Notes under the pieces: model-generated
What the model saw: the letters and a program-made list of their open reading frames with translations, nothing else
The model's database searches: none
What the model was told of the DNA's origin: nothing
Made by a program: the position numbers and the translations under genes
NCBI GenBank assembly: GCA_001655205.1
Contig: LPNZ01006180.1
Span: forward strand, 1-41,682
Source: Lenisia limosa
Taxonomy: Eukaryota > Breviatea
Reading direction: 5' to 3'
Length of the DNA: 41,682 nucleotides
Shown here: in pieces, positions 24,501 to 36,666 of the stretch
How positions within the stretch are numbered: position 1 is the stretch's first letter
How the letters are laid out: each line of letters begins with the position of its first letter

Positions 24501-27500
24501 GAGCCGCCAAGGCAATGTTTGTCACTTCTGCAACAACTGTTGCGTCGTTCTCTGCCAATGCGGTTGGGGTGGTTTCTAATTCTATGGGCTCATATTCTCA
24601 CCAGAGAAATACAATGATTACCAATGATTCTATGTAAAGAACTGGTCTTAACTTATTTCACTTTGCAGCTTTCCAGTTTCCCAGGCATCAAAACCTTTGG
24701 TCTCTTTAGTGTATGTGGGGAGATTGTTAAAACCACGAATATAGAATGTAGAATAGCTTAGTCCTTGTGAACACTATAGGCGAGTTTGGTTGTGGTCAAT
24801 TTCATTGCTGTCTGCACATTCTTCCCAGTCATGTTAATTCATCATGAAGTCAAAAAGGCTAAAAAGAAGGTATGATACGCAAAAAAGGATTTCTCAAGTT
24901 TTTGCCTTTATCTCTGCCGACAATGATTCCAAACCTTGGCGTTTCTAACTCGGCATTTTAGGGTTCCAATGTTGAGCCTGTCAGAACACTCCAGCCATCC
25001 GAGCAACCAAGTGGGTCAATCCTTCGTTTTTTTTTTGTTTTAGCTCATTATTTGACCTTTGAAGTAATATAAATCTTTTTATATCTTAGATTTAGTTCTA
25101 TACTGAAGGTTTATTGCTATCATCATACATTTCATGCCCAAAACACTAACACTATAGATGCAGTGGGCACTAACCCCTACCCCAAGGAAGAAGCCTCCCT
25201 AAAAGTAGGTGGCCATATTTCCATAATCTCTTTACTGCTGTTTTCTTGTTTCTGACATGAAAGGGAATTGTGAAGTGGTTCCATGACAAATACGGACCCT
25301 TCATCACGAAATACCGTCTCTTCGTCCTTGTTCCCTTTGTTGTCGTCACTATCGCATTGGCATTCAAAGGTGTGGACCTACTGACTCAAGATGACCAGCA
25401 GTTTATGATGAAGTAACTGTATTGTCCCGTCTCAAATTGCAGCCAAGGATATGGGCCCGAATCCCGAGCCACCCCGCTTCCTCCCAGCTGACGACAACTA
25501 CCAAAAGGTTCTCCTCGAAATGCCTAAGTACTTCACGAGAGGTTTGAAGGGCTTCACTGGAGTCGAAATGCCTTTCAACATAGTTGATATTTTGAGTAAC
25601 GTGTAACCCGCACAGGTGGTGCGAAGTCATCAGTAGTCTTGAACTTCATTTTCGGCATGGATGCTGAGAGTCCAATCGACCGCTCCGGCACCAAAGAAAC
25701 CGACCCTGCTGACCGCGGCGAAATCAACTGGGACGCTGTAGGCTTAGTATACTTTGATGTCATCATACATAGTGCTACTTCACGAATACTGGATTGAAAT
25801 ATGGCTCTGACGTTTCAGGATTTTTCGCTAGCCAAGGGCTGTGACTGTTTGGAGCACATCTGCGCTGAGGCTGAAAAGACTAACACTGAACGCCTGACTA
25901 TTGGACCTCCAGAGTTCCCAATCTCGTGTTTTGCAGTCGAATTCAAAGTACGCATCTCTCATCTCTGTTGAAACATCATAAAGGGGTGTGGCGAAGGCGT
26001 TAACACCATCACGTGTATTTAATACTCTAGAAGCTGATACCCTTCTTAATCGAATAGAAATGGACGGTGACCGAGAAAGGACAAGCCAAATGGGACCTTA
26101 TTACTGGGGAATCTGCCGACGCAAATGAGTTCAATTCGCTGCTCGCTGAATGGCTGTCTAACGAAGCCATTGCTCAGGCCTGGGGCTTCTACCTGCATTA
26201 CGAGGTGGGTGTTTTTTTTGAACAACAAATATCAGGCTCTTCTTTCATGTCCCTGACTGTGTAGAACGTTGAAGGAACACAGGTTCTTCGCTACATTAAC
26301 TCAGAGTTGACAATAAACCTTTTGGATACGGTTTGTGGATACGTTGCCGTCATTTTCCAAGGATGATTTCGAAGTTGGAGTTGAAATGAACAAAGCATGG
26401 CAGCTGTTTATGCTGAACATTCTTGAAGATGAACAGTGCAAAAATGTTAAGTGAGTCAGCTTAGCTATTTAACAGCTCAGGGACAACATGAGAGGCTTTG
26501 TCACTGACAGATATGGAGCTATCCAATACTTCTATATCCAAGGTGAGAATGGGCTCCAACCTAGTTGTTTTAATGTTTAGAAAAGCTGATAGTTGAGGCC
26601 TTCACCGGAATCGGCTTAGCATTGTTTGCTGCTTTCGTTATTATTTGTTTGAGGGGTAATCTTTCTTAATCGCTGCTACGTTTCCTTTTCCTAACCATTT
26701 TAGTACTGTCAACCGGGAATATCATAGTGTCTTTTCAGGCTATTTTAATCATGATAGTAAGTGGTTTATGTAGTCAAGGAGTTAGCTTGTGATAGTAGCA
26801 TGCTCCTCTCTAGTTTCATATCCTTACCTAATATAGTGTGTTGTGAGTTGTGTATTGGGGACAGCCGTCCTAGCTGGTTGGCTTCTGGACATCATGGTAT
26901 CTGTCGGTAAGAGGGGAAATACGCATTCTTCGTTTTTTGCATCAATACGAAAGGTATTGACGGGTTCCAAGTTAAACTCTTCTCATTACTTACCCTGTAG
27001 TTCTCGTGATGGTTGTTGGACTTGCAGTCGATGCGACGCTTCATGTCACGTATGCCTTTTCTTCTTTTCTCCCCNNNNNNNNNNNNNNNNNNNNNNNNNN
27101 NNNNNNNNNNNNNNNNNNNNNNNNNNNNNNNNNNNNNNNNNNNNNNNNNNNNNNNNNNNNNNNNNNNNNNNNNNNNNNNNNNNNNNNAAGCAACAGGATC
27201 ACGAAAGGAGAGGGTCATAGAAGCTCTAACCCATATTGGGTAGGAACCATAATGTCTCTCATCCCCAGATTTCCGATTGTTTGCGGCACCTTGACCACAC
27301 TGTGTGCTATGGTATTCCTCTTCTTCCCTAAGTTCACTGTTTTTGCAATAGTAAGGCTCTGCCTGTGCTGGTCACCCCATAGTTCGGAAGTATCATCTTC
27401 GTGACCCTGGTCTTTTCGTTGTTCTTCGGCATCACTGCCTTCCCGGCCTTCCTGGCCTTGACAGGTCCTGAGAATAACACTGGTAACATCTACTGCTGCA

Positions 27501-27514
27501 AAAAGAATAATTAG
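21563..27514 (+). CDS. RND-superfamily transporter, Patched/Dispatched-like with sterol-sensing domain
   Basis: Roughly 1,000 aa from more than 30 small exons. It starts with a cytosolic acidic tail (MPEKEEGEAISAPSASHPYD), then span 1 (CCLFPIICIVMGISFGSWFF) and a first ectodomain. Spans 2-6 form a sterol-sensing-like block: LLFTGPAMLDIYMGE, then SLFLGSAGMAQIAL, the RND motif GIGVDD in span 4, TVRRAAKAMFVTSATTVASF, ALSSFPGIKTFGLFS and VVNFIAVCTFFPVML. A second ectodomain (NFIFGMDAESPIDRSG, Cys-rich CDCLEHICAE) follows. The second half has ALFAAFVIICL, then VGLAVDATLHVTYAF with the expected Asp in span 10, then RVIEALTHIG, CGTLTTLCAMVFLFFPKF and FGSIIFVTLVFSLFFGITAF. Stop at 27512-27514. Known family role: proton- or sodium-driven export or movement of lipids. 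The N gap 27075-27187 removes part of the span 10/11 region. The frame around 22250-22440 needs a very short intron or contains an error. Confidence 0.9.
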
Positions 27515-27689
27515 CGTGGGTTTTTTTTTTCTTTTATTTTTGTTGTCTCTTGTATTATGTTATATTTTTTTTGAGTGAATTTGGAGACCAGCACAATACC
27601 AGCGAAATATATAGAAAGAACAAAAGTAAATAGAACTCAGAAAAAATGAAACAAGATCTCCCACCACGGAAGACCATCAAACAAAAGCA
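27515..27689. terminator. Convergent 3' ends
   Basis: 175 bp between the stops of the RND transporter (+) and the TSP1/sushi receptor (-). AT-rich with T runs. Both 3' UTRs and polyadenylation signals must lie here or overlap; no single element can be assigned. Confidence 0.4.
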
Positions 27690-30600
27690 TCACCCAGTGG
27701 TGAAGCTAAGGGGGATGAAGCCCTCCACACCCTCTATCCGGGCCTTAACCCAGCCGTCAGTTTCGTTCTGTAATACAAATGAGAGGGTTTACAAGATCAT
27801 CATGAGAGGCATGGGGACATGAGTGTTCCGCTTACATCATCTATGAGATCAATTATGGTGCCTTTTGAGAATGGCAAAGTCCCTTCTCCGTCTCCCTCAA
27901 AGTCGAAATTAGCCTAAAAGTGTGTCAGTTTTATTTTCTTTGCAAAGAAATCGACTATGTCAGAAATGCCTTACATACCGTTACAGTTCGTACCACAGGG
28001 CCAGCCCCCAGAGCGAAAAGAAGTTCCGAAGACAGCGGCGTGTCAGGCTGGATATCGACGTTAATGGGCTCTTCGTCGAATTCTTCTGTAACCGTTTCGT
28101 TGTTCGACCTAAAAGGTCATCAATGCCATGTGTGTCGGCTACCGTTGTTCAATAAATAAGATTGGAAAGAATTGGAATAATCATATATCATATACTACAT
28201 ATCATATATTATGTACAACTATAGGATGAGATTTGTTGTGTGTATCACTAGAAGAATACCCCCCTCCCCCAGATCCACGCTGACATTGTTTCGAGGTACG
28301 GGGTCTGGGGGTCTTGGGAGATTTTGGGCTTCAGTTGGGGGGCTACGGGGTGAGAAAAGGTACTTGAATAGATAGGGAAAATGCTATTAGAAACAATAAT
28401 CTCAGAGTTGTAGGAAGAGCTTACGGGCAGTTGTAGGCTTAGGCTTATCTAAACTGGTTAGCATAGAGAATCCAAAAATGAAATGCTGACAATAGTGCTT
28501 TAGTTTTTGGAGCGAAATGCACTCACGGGGAATGTAGAGGCTTTGCATTCTGTTGGACTGAACTATATCGCGTTCCGGGATGGCCATTTTAAAAGCAGGT
28601 TCGTTGGGGTCGGGTTTCTCCTTGAAAGTTACATTGTGGAGCAAACGTTTATGTATTACATAGCCCATATCATTGTGATAGAGGTTATTGATTGATCAAA
28701 ATCATACCTCAACAGGGGTGAGAAGCATGACAGAGTCACAATCTCGGAAGGACTTATCGGAAAAGGCCTTGTATCGTTGGTGAGGCGCTTTCTTTTTGCG
28801 TCCAATGCAGCACTATACGTCAGTCAAAGGAAATAAAGGAAAGCTAGACTTATTCTCTTTTGGATTAGAGTACGAGAAACATTTTTGATGATAGATCATC
28901 ATTCTATCATCCTTTGAAACCTGACGCCGCACCCACCTTGATCACGATCACCAGGACAAATGCGGCAGCGAGGCCGCCGGCAATCCACTTCCAGGGTATC
29001 GACCTTCCCGATGACGTGTTATCCACAATGATAGTGGACTCCTCCGGGATAGGATCAATCAGATTGGGCGGCACGTCAGCATCTGGGTGTGGTAAATAGG
29101 ACAGCCAGGTTCAATCATATCATAATGATGTTCTTGATGCTGCTCCATGATATATATTGTAGATACCAAGTGTTCAAATATATTTCGGATATTGAAACGC
29201 AAAAAGAATAGGCGCTGATAGGGGCGAACCTGAGGAGAAGGACAAAAGGACGCGGTCATCAGAGTAGTGCACGCCGCCATCAAGAGATACGGCAATGAAC
29301 ACAGAGCGTGATGACGACATTTCGGGAAGAAAACAGTCGATTGTGGTTGGGTCATCTTTGGCATCCTCTTCTTTCACCTGGATAATAAGCGGTCTTCAAT
29401 CTCTTTTCAAAGGAAGTAGAAAAGAAAAAAAACTAGAGCGGTAATCCAGCTCTCACGGTGATTCGGCCATTTGTCACGATGTTCATCTCAGTATCCAAGC
29501 CATATCGGCATTTGATCGAAGGTTGTGCAATGTTCGTTAAACCGGTGCCGAAGATTTGGACCAAATATCTTGGGGAATGAGAAATGCGAATTATAGAAAA
29601 TGCTCCATTTAAATATGTACGTAAACAAAGCTTGACTGGAGGGGGAAAGCCCTGCAATAATAATGGGGGAAAGAAAGAAAGAAAGCCACAACCCGCGGAC
29701 TTGGTAGCATCGAGAGGGACGTTGTCGGGTTCCACAGTTGTCACCGATGGTAGGCCGTAGAGCTAAAGGGTTAATGACATACTGTCAGAAATAGCCCATA
29801 AAAATACGGCTATTTACCACTCACTGTGATTGCTGGCCCCTTTGCTCTCCTCCTTGAATGCGAAGGGAGGAGGTCATCCTCGGACACTGCAACAGTCTAA
29901 AGAGCCATAAGACAGCCTAAGCAATAACAGCATTCACCATCTATCACCGATAATGTTGACTCTGGTTTCATATTGTCCATTTTAACAATGTCAAAAGGCA
30001 CAGAATTAACAAGGTCTCTTTCAAACCTAGAAGAAATCCATTCCAGAGCTCACTCACATATTTGCCTTGATCGAGAACAGTCTTGACAGGGCAGCTAAGA
30101 CCCGAGGCCACCAGAGAGCAATCTCCGGATGAAACAGTTGCGGTGCCGAATACAAGCTTGTAGGTTGAGCCCGCCTTCGTCTCCAGCTCCACATCAACTG
30201 TCGTTGACTCTCCGACAATGAAGTACTGCGGAGTAAGAGATTCAAGGCTGGATATGAGCATTTTCCAAATCCTGAATCATATTACTGCTTTCTGGTATCT
30301 TTGGGACCATTGGGGAACCCTCATCAGAAGTAAACAAACAAAGAGCATTAGCTTCAAGAGAAGAGCATTCCTTCTGTTGCCCTACCTTTTGAGAAATGGA
30401 CGAGACTACTGGGGATACTTGAACCTCACCGGCTGGGTCCCTGCAGCTTCCAGCATCGCAGCTGAGTGGTCAGACTTTACTCTCTAACCACCCTCATAAA
30501 TGTAAATGTGGTCAATCCGATGCGTTGCACATTTGAATTATGCACATTTGAATTAAAAATGCAAAAAAAGTACAACCAAAGTAACCTACAGAAAGCTGGA

Positions 30601-33600
30601 GTCAAGACAATCCACGCCGTCGCTACATTGCGAAAGACACTCGGATCCTTCGGTGTTACAAGTCAAGCCGTGACAGCTTGTTGTTGGGCTAAAAGCGGTG
30701 ATGGTTTATGTCTGTTGCTACATTTGAACAGTGGACACAGTCTAATGAATAAAGTTTCCCCAAGGTCCCAAAAATAAAAGTCACGGAAGACAATGGGATA
30801 ATAGTAAAGCGTTTTAGAAAGCTCACGGAGGCGTGCAGGCGCCATTGACACAGAAGCTGTCGCCTGCAAAAGCTCCAGCGCTGCACTGGCCTGAACTGCA
30901 ATGAGATCCGTCTCCGATGGCTTGGCAGCGGCCAGTTGAACACGTCATGCATTTCTAAAGGCAATCAGTCGACCATCAAAGAGTGGATTCGAAGCAAAAA
31001 AAAAATGTCAAGAATGGAAGAAATAATGCTTCAGCAATATTGCCTCATTTGCCACACAAGGGTGGTTACCAGTTTGTAATGCACTGCCTACCCCGGTACA
31101 CGCAGTAGCACAGCAGACGCTGGAAATACAGTTTCCACTGGCACAGTCGTTGCTGATGGTGCACTCCCCGCCATCAAGCTGACTTGTGACAACAAGAAAA
31201 CAAAACCTACCACTTTGCCTTCGGGACATTCGACAAATTCGCAGCTTTGTGAGGAAGCAGGCTTGGTTCCGGAGCAGTGGAACGGGCTTGATAATCAGAA
31301 ACACAAGGTACAATACATAACCGTAATCATGGGTTGAAATTTGACGTGGTGCTTTAAGCCCAAAACGATGATAGTTGCTTACGATGACGCAGTTGAGCTG
31401 TCGCGAACACACGTTACGTCCCTTGTTTGCGTACGGCCGCCCCCACATGAGGGTGAGCATTCTGACCACTCGTACGCCTTCCATTCATAGACCACAGCTG
31501 GGTACGTGAGAAAATGGGAATGGGTTCTGTTGGAAAGTTATCTACTACTAAAAAAAATCAAAGAATTGACGGAAAGAAAACAGAACAGATATTCCCAAAA
31601 CACATCTTCACTTTTCTTCCATAAATCGACAAAATACTCGTTAAGATCAATGATTTGCTCGTCTTTATGTAACTACAAAAAGCACAACACGGACGCACCT
31701 TGACACTCCGGGACGGCACTCCAGGACCCGCTGTCACACACCATATCGGTGACGGTCCCATCCGGGCCATCGGAAGTACTGCGGAAGCCTAGAGATAAAA
31801 CGAAAACCATAATAGATTGGAGAGAGGTGATCTTGGGGAGGTGTTTGGGATGGAGCAAAGAACCATCACGAGCAGGTTAGACACAAACCAGTTTTGCACT
31901 GCACTTTGCAGACATGGCCATTGGCCACGAGGCCCTTGCACGTCGTTGTGGCGTGGGCTGGCGTATCGAACGTTTGACATGATGTCGGTTCTGCTTGAGA
32001 TCACACCAGTATTGGAATAATATTGGCTGATGATTGTTGGTATAGTGAGACCAGCTTGTAATATTCACTCCTCTCCTCAAACTTTCACAGACAATAGCTT
32101 CGCTCCAAAAGCCGTACTCCGTACACGTGACCTCCTTTGTTTTTATCACTTCGGTTCCCTGGAAAAGTCAAGACTCTACTGAAGAGCTGTCGAGCAAAGG
32201 GTTTCTGATGAACACGTAGATGACAATCACTCCCTCGGCGCCAACTTCGACAACAAAACCGTCATTGCAGGTGTAGAGACAGGTATCGCCCTCATCGGCA
32301 CCCTGGCACCCCGACGCGGGTGTCGAGTGCGTCCCATTTGGAGGCATACCACAGGTCACGTCTACATTCCATCACTCAGTAGTCCTTGTTGCTCTAAATA
32401 TGCCCGAATATCTCAAAAAAAAAATCCTCGCTAAACATTGATATAACCGTTTTGAGGCACATAACCCACCTACCGGGACAAGGGGTGGCGATCTCGGACC
32501 AAACTGACGTTTCCCTGGGGCACGTCGTCTCGCGATGTGATACATCTTCGGAACAAACAAACGTGCATGATCGTGGTGGTGGCCCAGAGGAGCAAGTCAA
32601 ACCCGCGGCCTATGCATATGAAATCTCAAGATCTGACACTTTCGAACCTCGATCGCTTTCGATATATGCTGGTCTTTTACCCAACCCCTACCTGACTGGA
32701 GCCATGAAGAGACGGCGGAGCAGGGCAGTCGGCACATTTGGCCTCATTACAGGACTCGCTGCTAATCTGGGGTTGGGGGGTAAAGACCACTTATAATTCT
32801 AGGGTTGGGGGGTAAAGACCACTTATAATTCTAGGGTTGGGGGGTAAAGACCACTTATAATTCTAGGGTTGGGGTGATCCATTAGTTCCTTTGAAAAACA
32901 AGGTGAAGCAATATTATGCTATGAAATATTTATGAGCTTACAGGCTTGTCATCAAGACACCTTGATTCGTCAACATCAGCACCACTTGCCTGACACGCCA
33001 CCTAGGAGGTTAAGGGGACTTCTCATCGGAGCAAAAAATAGACATCTAATTCCTTTGCTCTCCGTTCGACCCCCCCCCCCCCCCNNNNNNNNNNNNNNNN
33101 NNNNNNNNNNNNNNNNNNNNNNNNNNNNNNNNNAGTAAAAAAATATTTAAATAAAAATAAAAAACGATTTTGTGAAGTGTGTGAGCTTACCTTCCAAGTT
33201 CCGCACTCTAACGAGGCGCAGTTTTCGGAGGCACTGGGTTTGGAGTCTGCAGGGCAATTGGAGTTATCGACAACCTTATTATCATGGTCAAGGCAGGTGA
33301 CTGTGCGTGATTTAGTGCGTGATCCACAAGAGGGTGCGCAAGCTGACCATGGTGTTGTCTGAGGGAAGTGAAGGGATAAATGGAAGCAGGTCTTCCATGT
33401 TATTTCCTTTATCATAACCCAATCAGTGAAGTCAACTCATCACACCAAGAAACTTGAAAGCGTCATTCAAGTTTTTATCATTGATTATCTATTTACTCAC
33501 ATTCCAGGTGTAACACTTGGGAACGGTGCAGCTTTCAGAAGAAGACGGTTTAGCAGCCTGGCATTTGCTGTCTGCAACAACCTTGCTCTGTTGAGGGGAT

Positions 33601-35541
33601 ATCGGGTAAACAAAAATTCTGACTGTGACAAGCCTGTGAAATGCACAAGACCCAGGCCTACATCATGATCAACACATGAGACGCTGCGTGTTCGTTTCGA
33701 CACGCCGCATTCAGCATCGCACTGCCCCCATTCGCCAACCACCCAGTCCGGACAGACAAACTCTCTGCAGTTCTGCGAGGATGCCGGTTTAGTAGCGTCA
33801 CACTCCGAATCAGCAACAACAGTGTCCTAATATGATAAAACAATCTTAGCTCCAAATATAGATATTTTCAAATACAGACTTGAAGAATAATAAAAGCTTG
33901 GCTCACCGTGTGGTCTTGACACGTGACCTCCCTGGTCTGGGTGCCACCCTCACATTCTACTGAACATTCACTCCAAGCTGTCGTCTATATTTGGTGACTA
34001 TTAAGGGGTGACAAACCCTCCAGCTGGGACAGTCGAACGTGTTACAATTTTGGGTCGTTGCTGGTTTGGCAGTTGTACATTTCGAATCCACAACAGTGTT
34101 ATCCTAAAACTGTCAGAGCAGGATTGACCTTTGATAGTTTTCTTGAAATCACCTGTTTGGGTGGACATACATATATCAGTTCATAAAGCATCTTGAAAAT
34201 AACTTAATGAAATCATGTAATAATGCATAACAAGTAACAAAGGCAAACCTGGTAGTCCTTACATACGACACTCCTGCTCTGGGTTCCACCTGCACAATCT
34301 TTGGAGCATGCTGACCACTCCCCAATCTAGAGAATGATCCCGTGTGTGTGTATGTGGGTAATGTTAGATTTATTTGTACTTCAAAAACCAATAGATACTA
34401 ATATAAACGTGTTAATATTCGACTACTATTCACAATAATCCTTCAATAATAAAACAAAGGAACTTCAACACTGCTGCAATTATGATATGAGATGATAATC
34501 ATATGTATTCAAAGGACCTGATCAACAATTCTGCCCACCAGCCAATCCGGGCAACTAAAGGTGTTGCAGTCGTCAGATGAAGCCGGCTTTGTAGCCGTAC
34601 ACTGACCATCATCCACCTGGTTGCCCTCATAATCTTCACACCAAACCTAGACAATAACATTATGTTCAGAAAAGGACAAATTCCTACATTTCTCGTTTTA
34701 GTACCTCCATCACACTCTTTGCTACACACTGACCAGAAGTCCGTCTAAACAGTAACCTAGACGACATAAAGGCTGAACCAACCTCCCATGTGGGACAAGC
34801 AAACGCATTGCAAGCTTTCAATGCTTCCGGCTTGGAATCCGCACATTCAGTTTCAGCAACAACTTCATCCTAATCGATTACACAAAAAAATAATTTTGAA
34901 GTTCTGTTTACCTCTGTATTTTGGAAAAGATTTATCTTTTTAGTCTCAAAACGTATCAGCTGACAGGATAGATTTATTTTTTTAGTCTCAAAACGTATCA
35001 GCTTACAAGATAGTTTTGGCATGACACAGTTCTTGTACTGGTTCCAGTTTCACACGGTTTGGAACAGACGGACCAGTCGGTTGTCCGCCACGTGGGACAG
35101 GCGAAAGTGTTACAGTCCTTGGTTATGGCCGGCTCAGGGGCGGGACAGAGGTTGTCAGCCACTTGCTCACCTTCGTCATCTAAACAGTATACCTTCAACG
35201 GTCAACATTTTTGCTTACAGTACTAATACCAATAGTAGCTAGTTTTNNNNNNNNNNNNNNNNNNNNNNNNNNNNNNNNNNNNNNNNNNNNNNNNNNAGAC
35301 CAGAGCGCATACTAAGAGGTGACATATAAATCCTGTATCCCAAAAAAGAAGGAACTAAAATAAAAAGAGAAACCCCTTCTCAGTGAAACCAATCCATTTG
35401 CATTACATCCAACTCACACTCCACGAGTATGCTGAAGCCTGGAAAGTGAGAAAGGTAATAAAATAAAGTCCTTCCACTTACCTGTTGCAATGTTAGCGAC
35501 AAAAGTAGAAATAGAAGTAGCTGGAAACCCCTTCGGAGCAT
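27690..35541 (-). CDS. Type I receptor: signal peptide, TSP1 repeats, sushi/CCP, Cys-rich, IPT/TIG-like, TM, cytosolic SH3
   Basis: Exon 35482-35541 is a signal peptide (MLRRGFQLLLFLLLSLTLQQ). Between 35200 and 33180 lie about seven TSP1 repeats with the pattern W..CS..C..GT.TR.V.C then C...KP...C..F.CP.W (e.g. WSECSVECEGGTQTREVTC). From 32750 to 31680 follow three sushi-like domains (e.g. CGMPPNGTHSTPASGC ... TKEVTCTEYGFWSE). Next come another TSP1 (WSECSPSCGGGRTQTRDVTC), then Cys-rich modules (ISNDCASGNCISSVCC; CMTCSTGRCQAIGDGSHC). A strand-rich domain is near 30060-30260. An IPT/TIG-like domain (YLVQIFGTGLTN ... VFIAVSLDGGVHYSDD) precedes the membrane span WIAGGLAAAFVLVIVIK near 28950. The tail has Pro-rich stretches and ends in an SH3 domain: FDFEGDGEGTLPFSKGTIID, then GWVKARIEGVEGFIPLSF. 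Stop at 27690-27692. N gaps 33085-33133 and 35247-35296 hide some TSP1 sequence. Ligand unknown; the tail predicts binding of Pro-rich partners. Confidence 0.85.
32771..32876. repeat. 32-bp minisatellite, about 3.3 copies, in a receptor intron
   Basis: Unit starts ggttggggggtaaagaccac and repeats exactly at 32771, 32803, 32835 and partly at 32867. It lies in the minus-strand intron between the last TSP1 exon before the sushi block and the exon at about 32700-32755. Confidence 0.9.
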
Positions 35542-35860
35542 CTCAATCTACATGAATACGTGGCAACCCAATATAAAAAAAACAACAATAGAATTAACTT
35601 TTCTGACTTTTTACTCTTGATTAATAAATACCTTTGGTATTACGTATATTTCCTTCTTACTACAGCGAAAGAGGGGTGTGTATTTGTTTTTTTTTTTGTT
35701 TTTGTTTTTTGTGTTTAAAAATTGATAATATATAGACCCCAAGTGGGTCTAATCCGAATCGTCTGATTTTTAATCCGAATTGGTACCCCGAGGTACCCTG
35801 TTTAGCATTTAAAGATTTTTTTTTCATTTTTTTTTTTCATCCTACCGCTTAATATTGAAG
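35542..35860. promoter_or_regulatory. Shared upstream region of the receptor (-) and peroxiredoxin (+)
   Basis: 319 bp separate the two divergent start codons. It contains short palindromes (gaccccaagtgggtc near 35735; ggtaccccgaggtacc near 35783), a direct repeat of taatccgaat, and T-rich tracts before the peroxiredoxin ATG. Bidirectional promoter function is inferred from position only. Confidence 0.5.
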
Positions 35861-36666
35861 ATGCTTGCTATTCAGAAACCCGCACCCGAGTTTGAAGGCA
35901 CCGCCGTCATGCCTAATGGCGAGTTCAAGACCATCAAGCTCTCTGACTACAAGGGCAAGTACGTCTGCCTCTTCTTCTATCCCGCTGACTTCACGTAAGT
36001 GGAAAATTGATTGAAACAAAACCTTTCTTTTGGTTTCCTTATATTACCTAGTCCTTGAAATCATTTTTTCAGTTTCGTTTGCCCCACTGAGATCATCAAG
36101 TTCTCTGAGATGGCCAAGAACTTCCGTGAAATCGGCTGCGAGGTTCGTGGCAGAAATACTGCTTTTGAAATACCGCGCCTTGATGACGAATCCCGTTACT
36201 ATTTTAGGTTATCGGTGTTTCTACTGACACTGAATTCGTTCACCTTGCCTGGACTGAGGTTCCCCGCAAGCAAGGAGGTCTTGGTAAAATGGACATTCCT
36301 CTTCTTGCTGACCCTGCCCACAAGGCTTCTAAGGCTTACAACGTAAGTGGTGAAATTATATTCACGTGTTGTCAACCCTGGGCATTCTTTCCCTTTAAAA
36401 TTCATAACTCTCTTTAGGTTCTCCTTGAAGATGGTGGAGTTGCTCTCCGCGGTATGTTCATCATTGATGGTGAGGGTATCCTTCGTCAAATGACCGTCAA
36501 CGATCTCCCTGTTGGCCGCAACGTTGATGAGGCCCTCCGTCTTGTCAAGGCTTTTCAGTTCACCGACGTCCATGGCGAAGTTTGCCCCGCCGGATGGAAC
36601 CCCGGAAGCGACACCATGAAGCCTGACCCCAAGGGCTCCAAGGAGTACTTCAATAAGGCCAACTAA
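35861..36666 (+). CDS. PRDX: Typical 2-Cys peroxiredoxin (cytosolic type)
   Basis: Four exons: 35861-35994, 36073-36142, 36208-36342 and 36418-36666, all with GT-AG junctions. They total 588 nt, encoding 195 aa, the usual length for the Prx1/AhpC group. The peroxidatic Cys is residue 48 in FVCPTE. The resolving Cys is residue 169 in GEVCPAGW. The motifs GGLG and C-terminal YF, which in this family mark sensitivity to overoxidation and hence a signalling or chaperone role, are both present. No targeting peptide, so cytosolic. Reaction: reduces H2O2 and organic peroxides, recycled by thioredoxin. It stands alone, divergent from the receptor gene and convergent with the IWR1-like gene. Introns are 65-78 bp, longer than the ultra-short class seen elsewhere here. 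Confidence 0.97.

Noticed and set aside
30466-30777. Plus-strand frame of 103 codons
   Set aside because: Antisense to Cys-rich exons of the receptor.
32452-32796. Plus-strand frame of 114 codons
   Set aside because: Antisense to the first sushi exon and running into the minisatellite.
32771-32876. CRISPR-like array
   Set aside because: Units are directly tandem with no unique spacers, in a eukaryotic intron.
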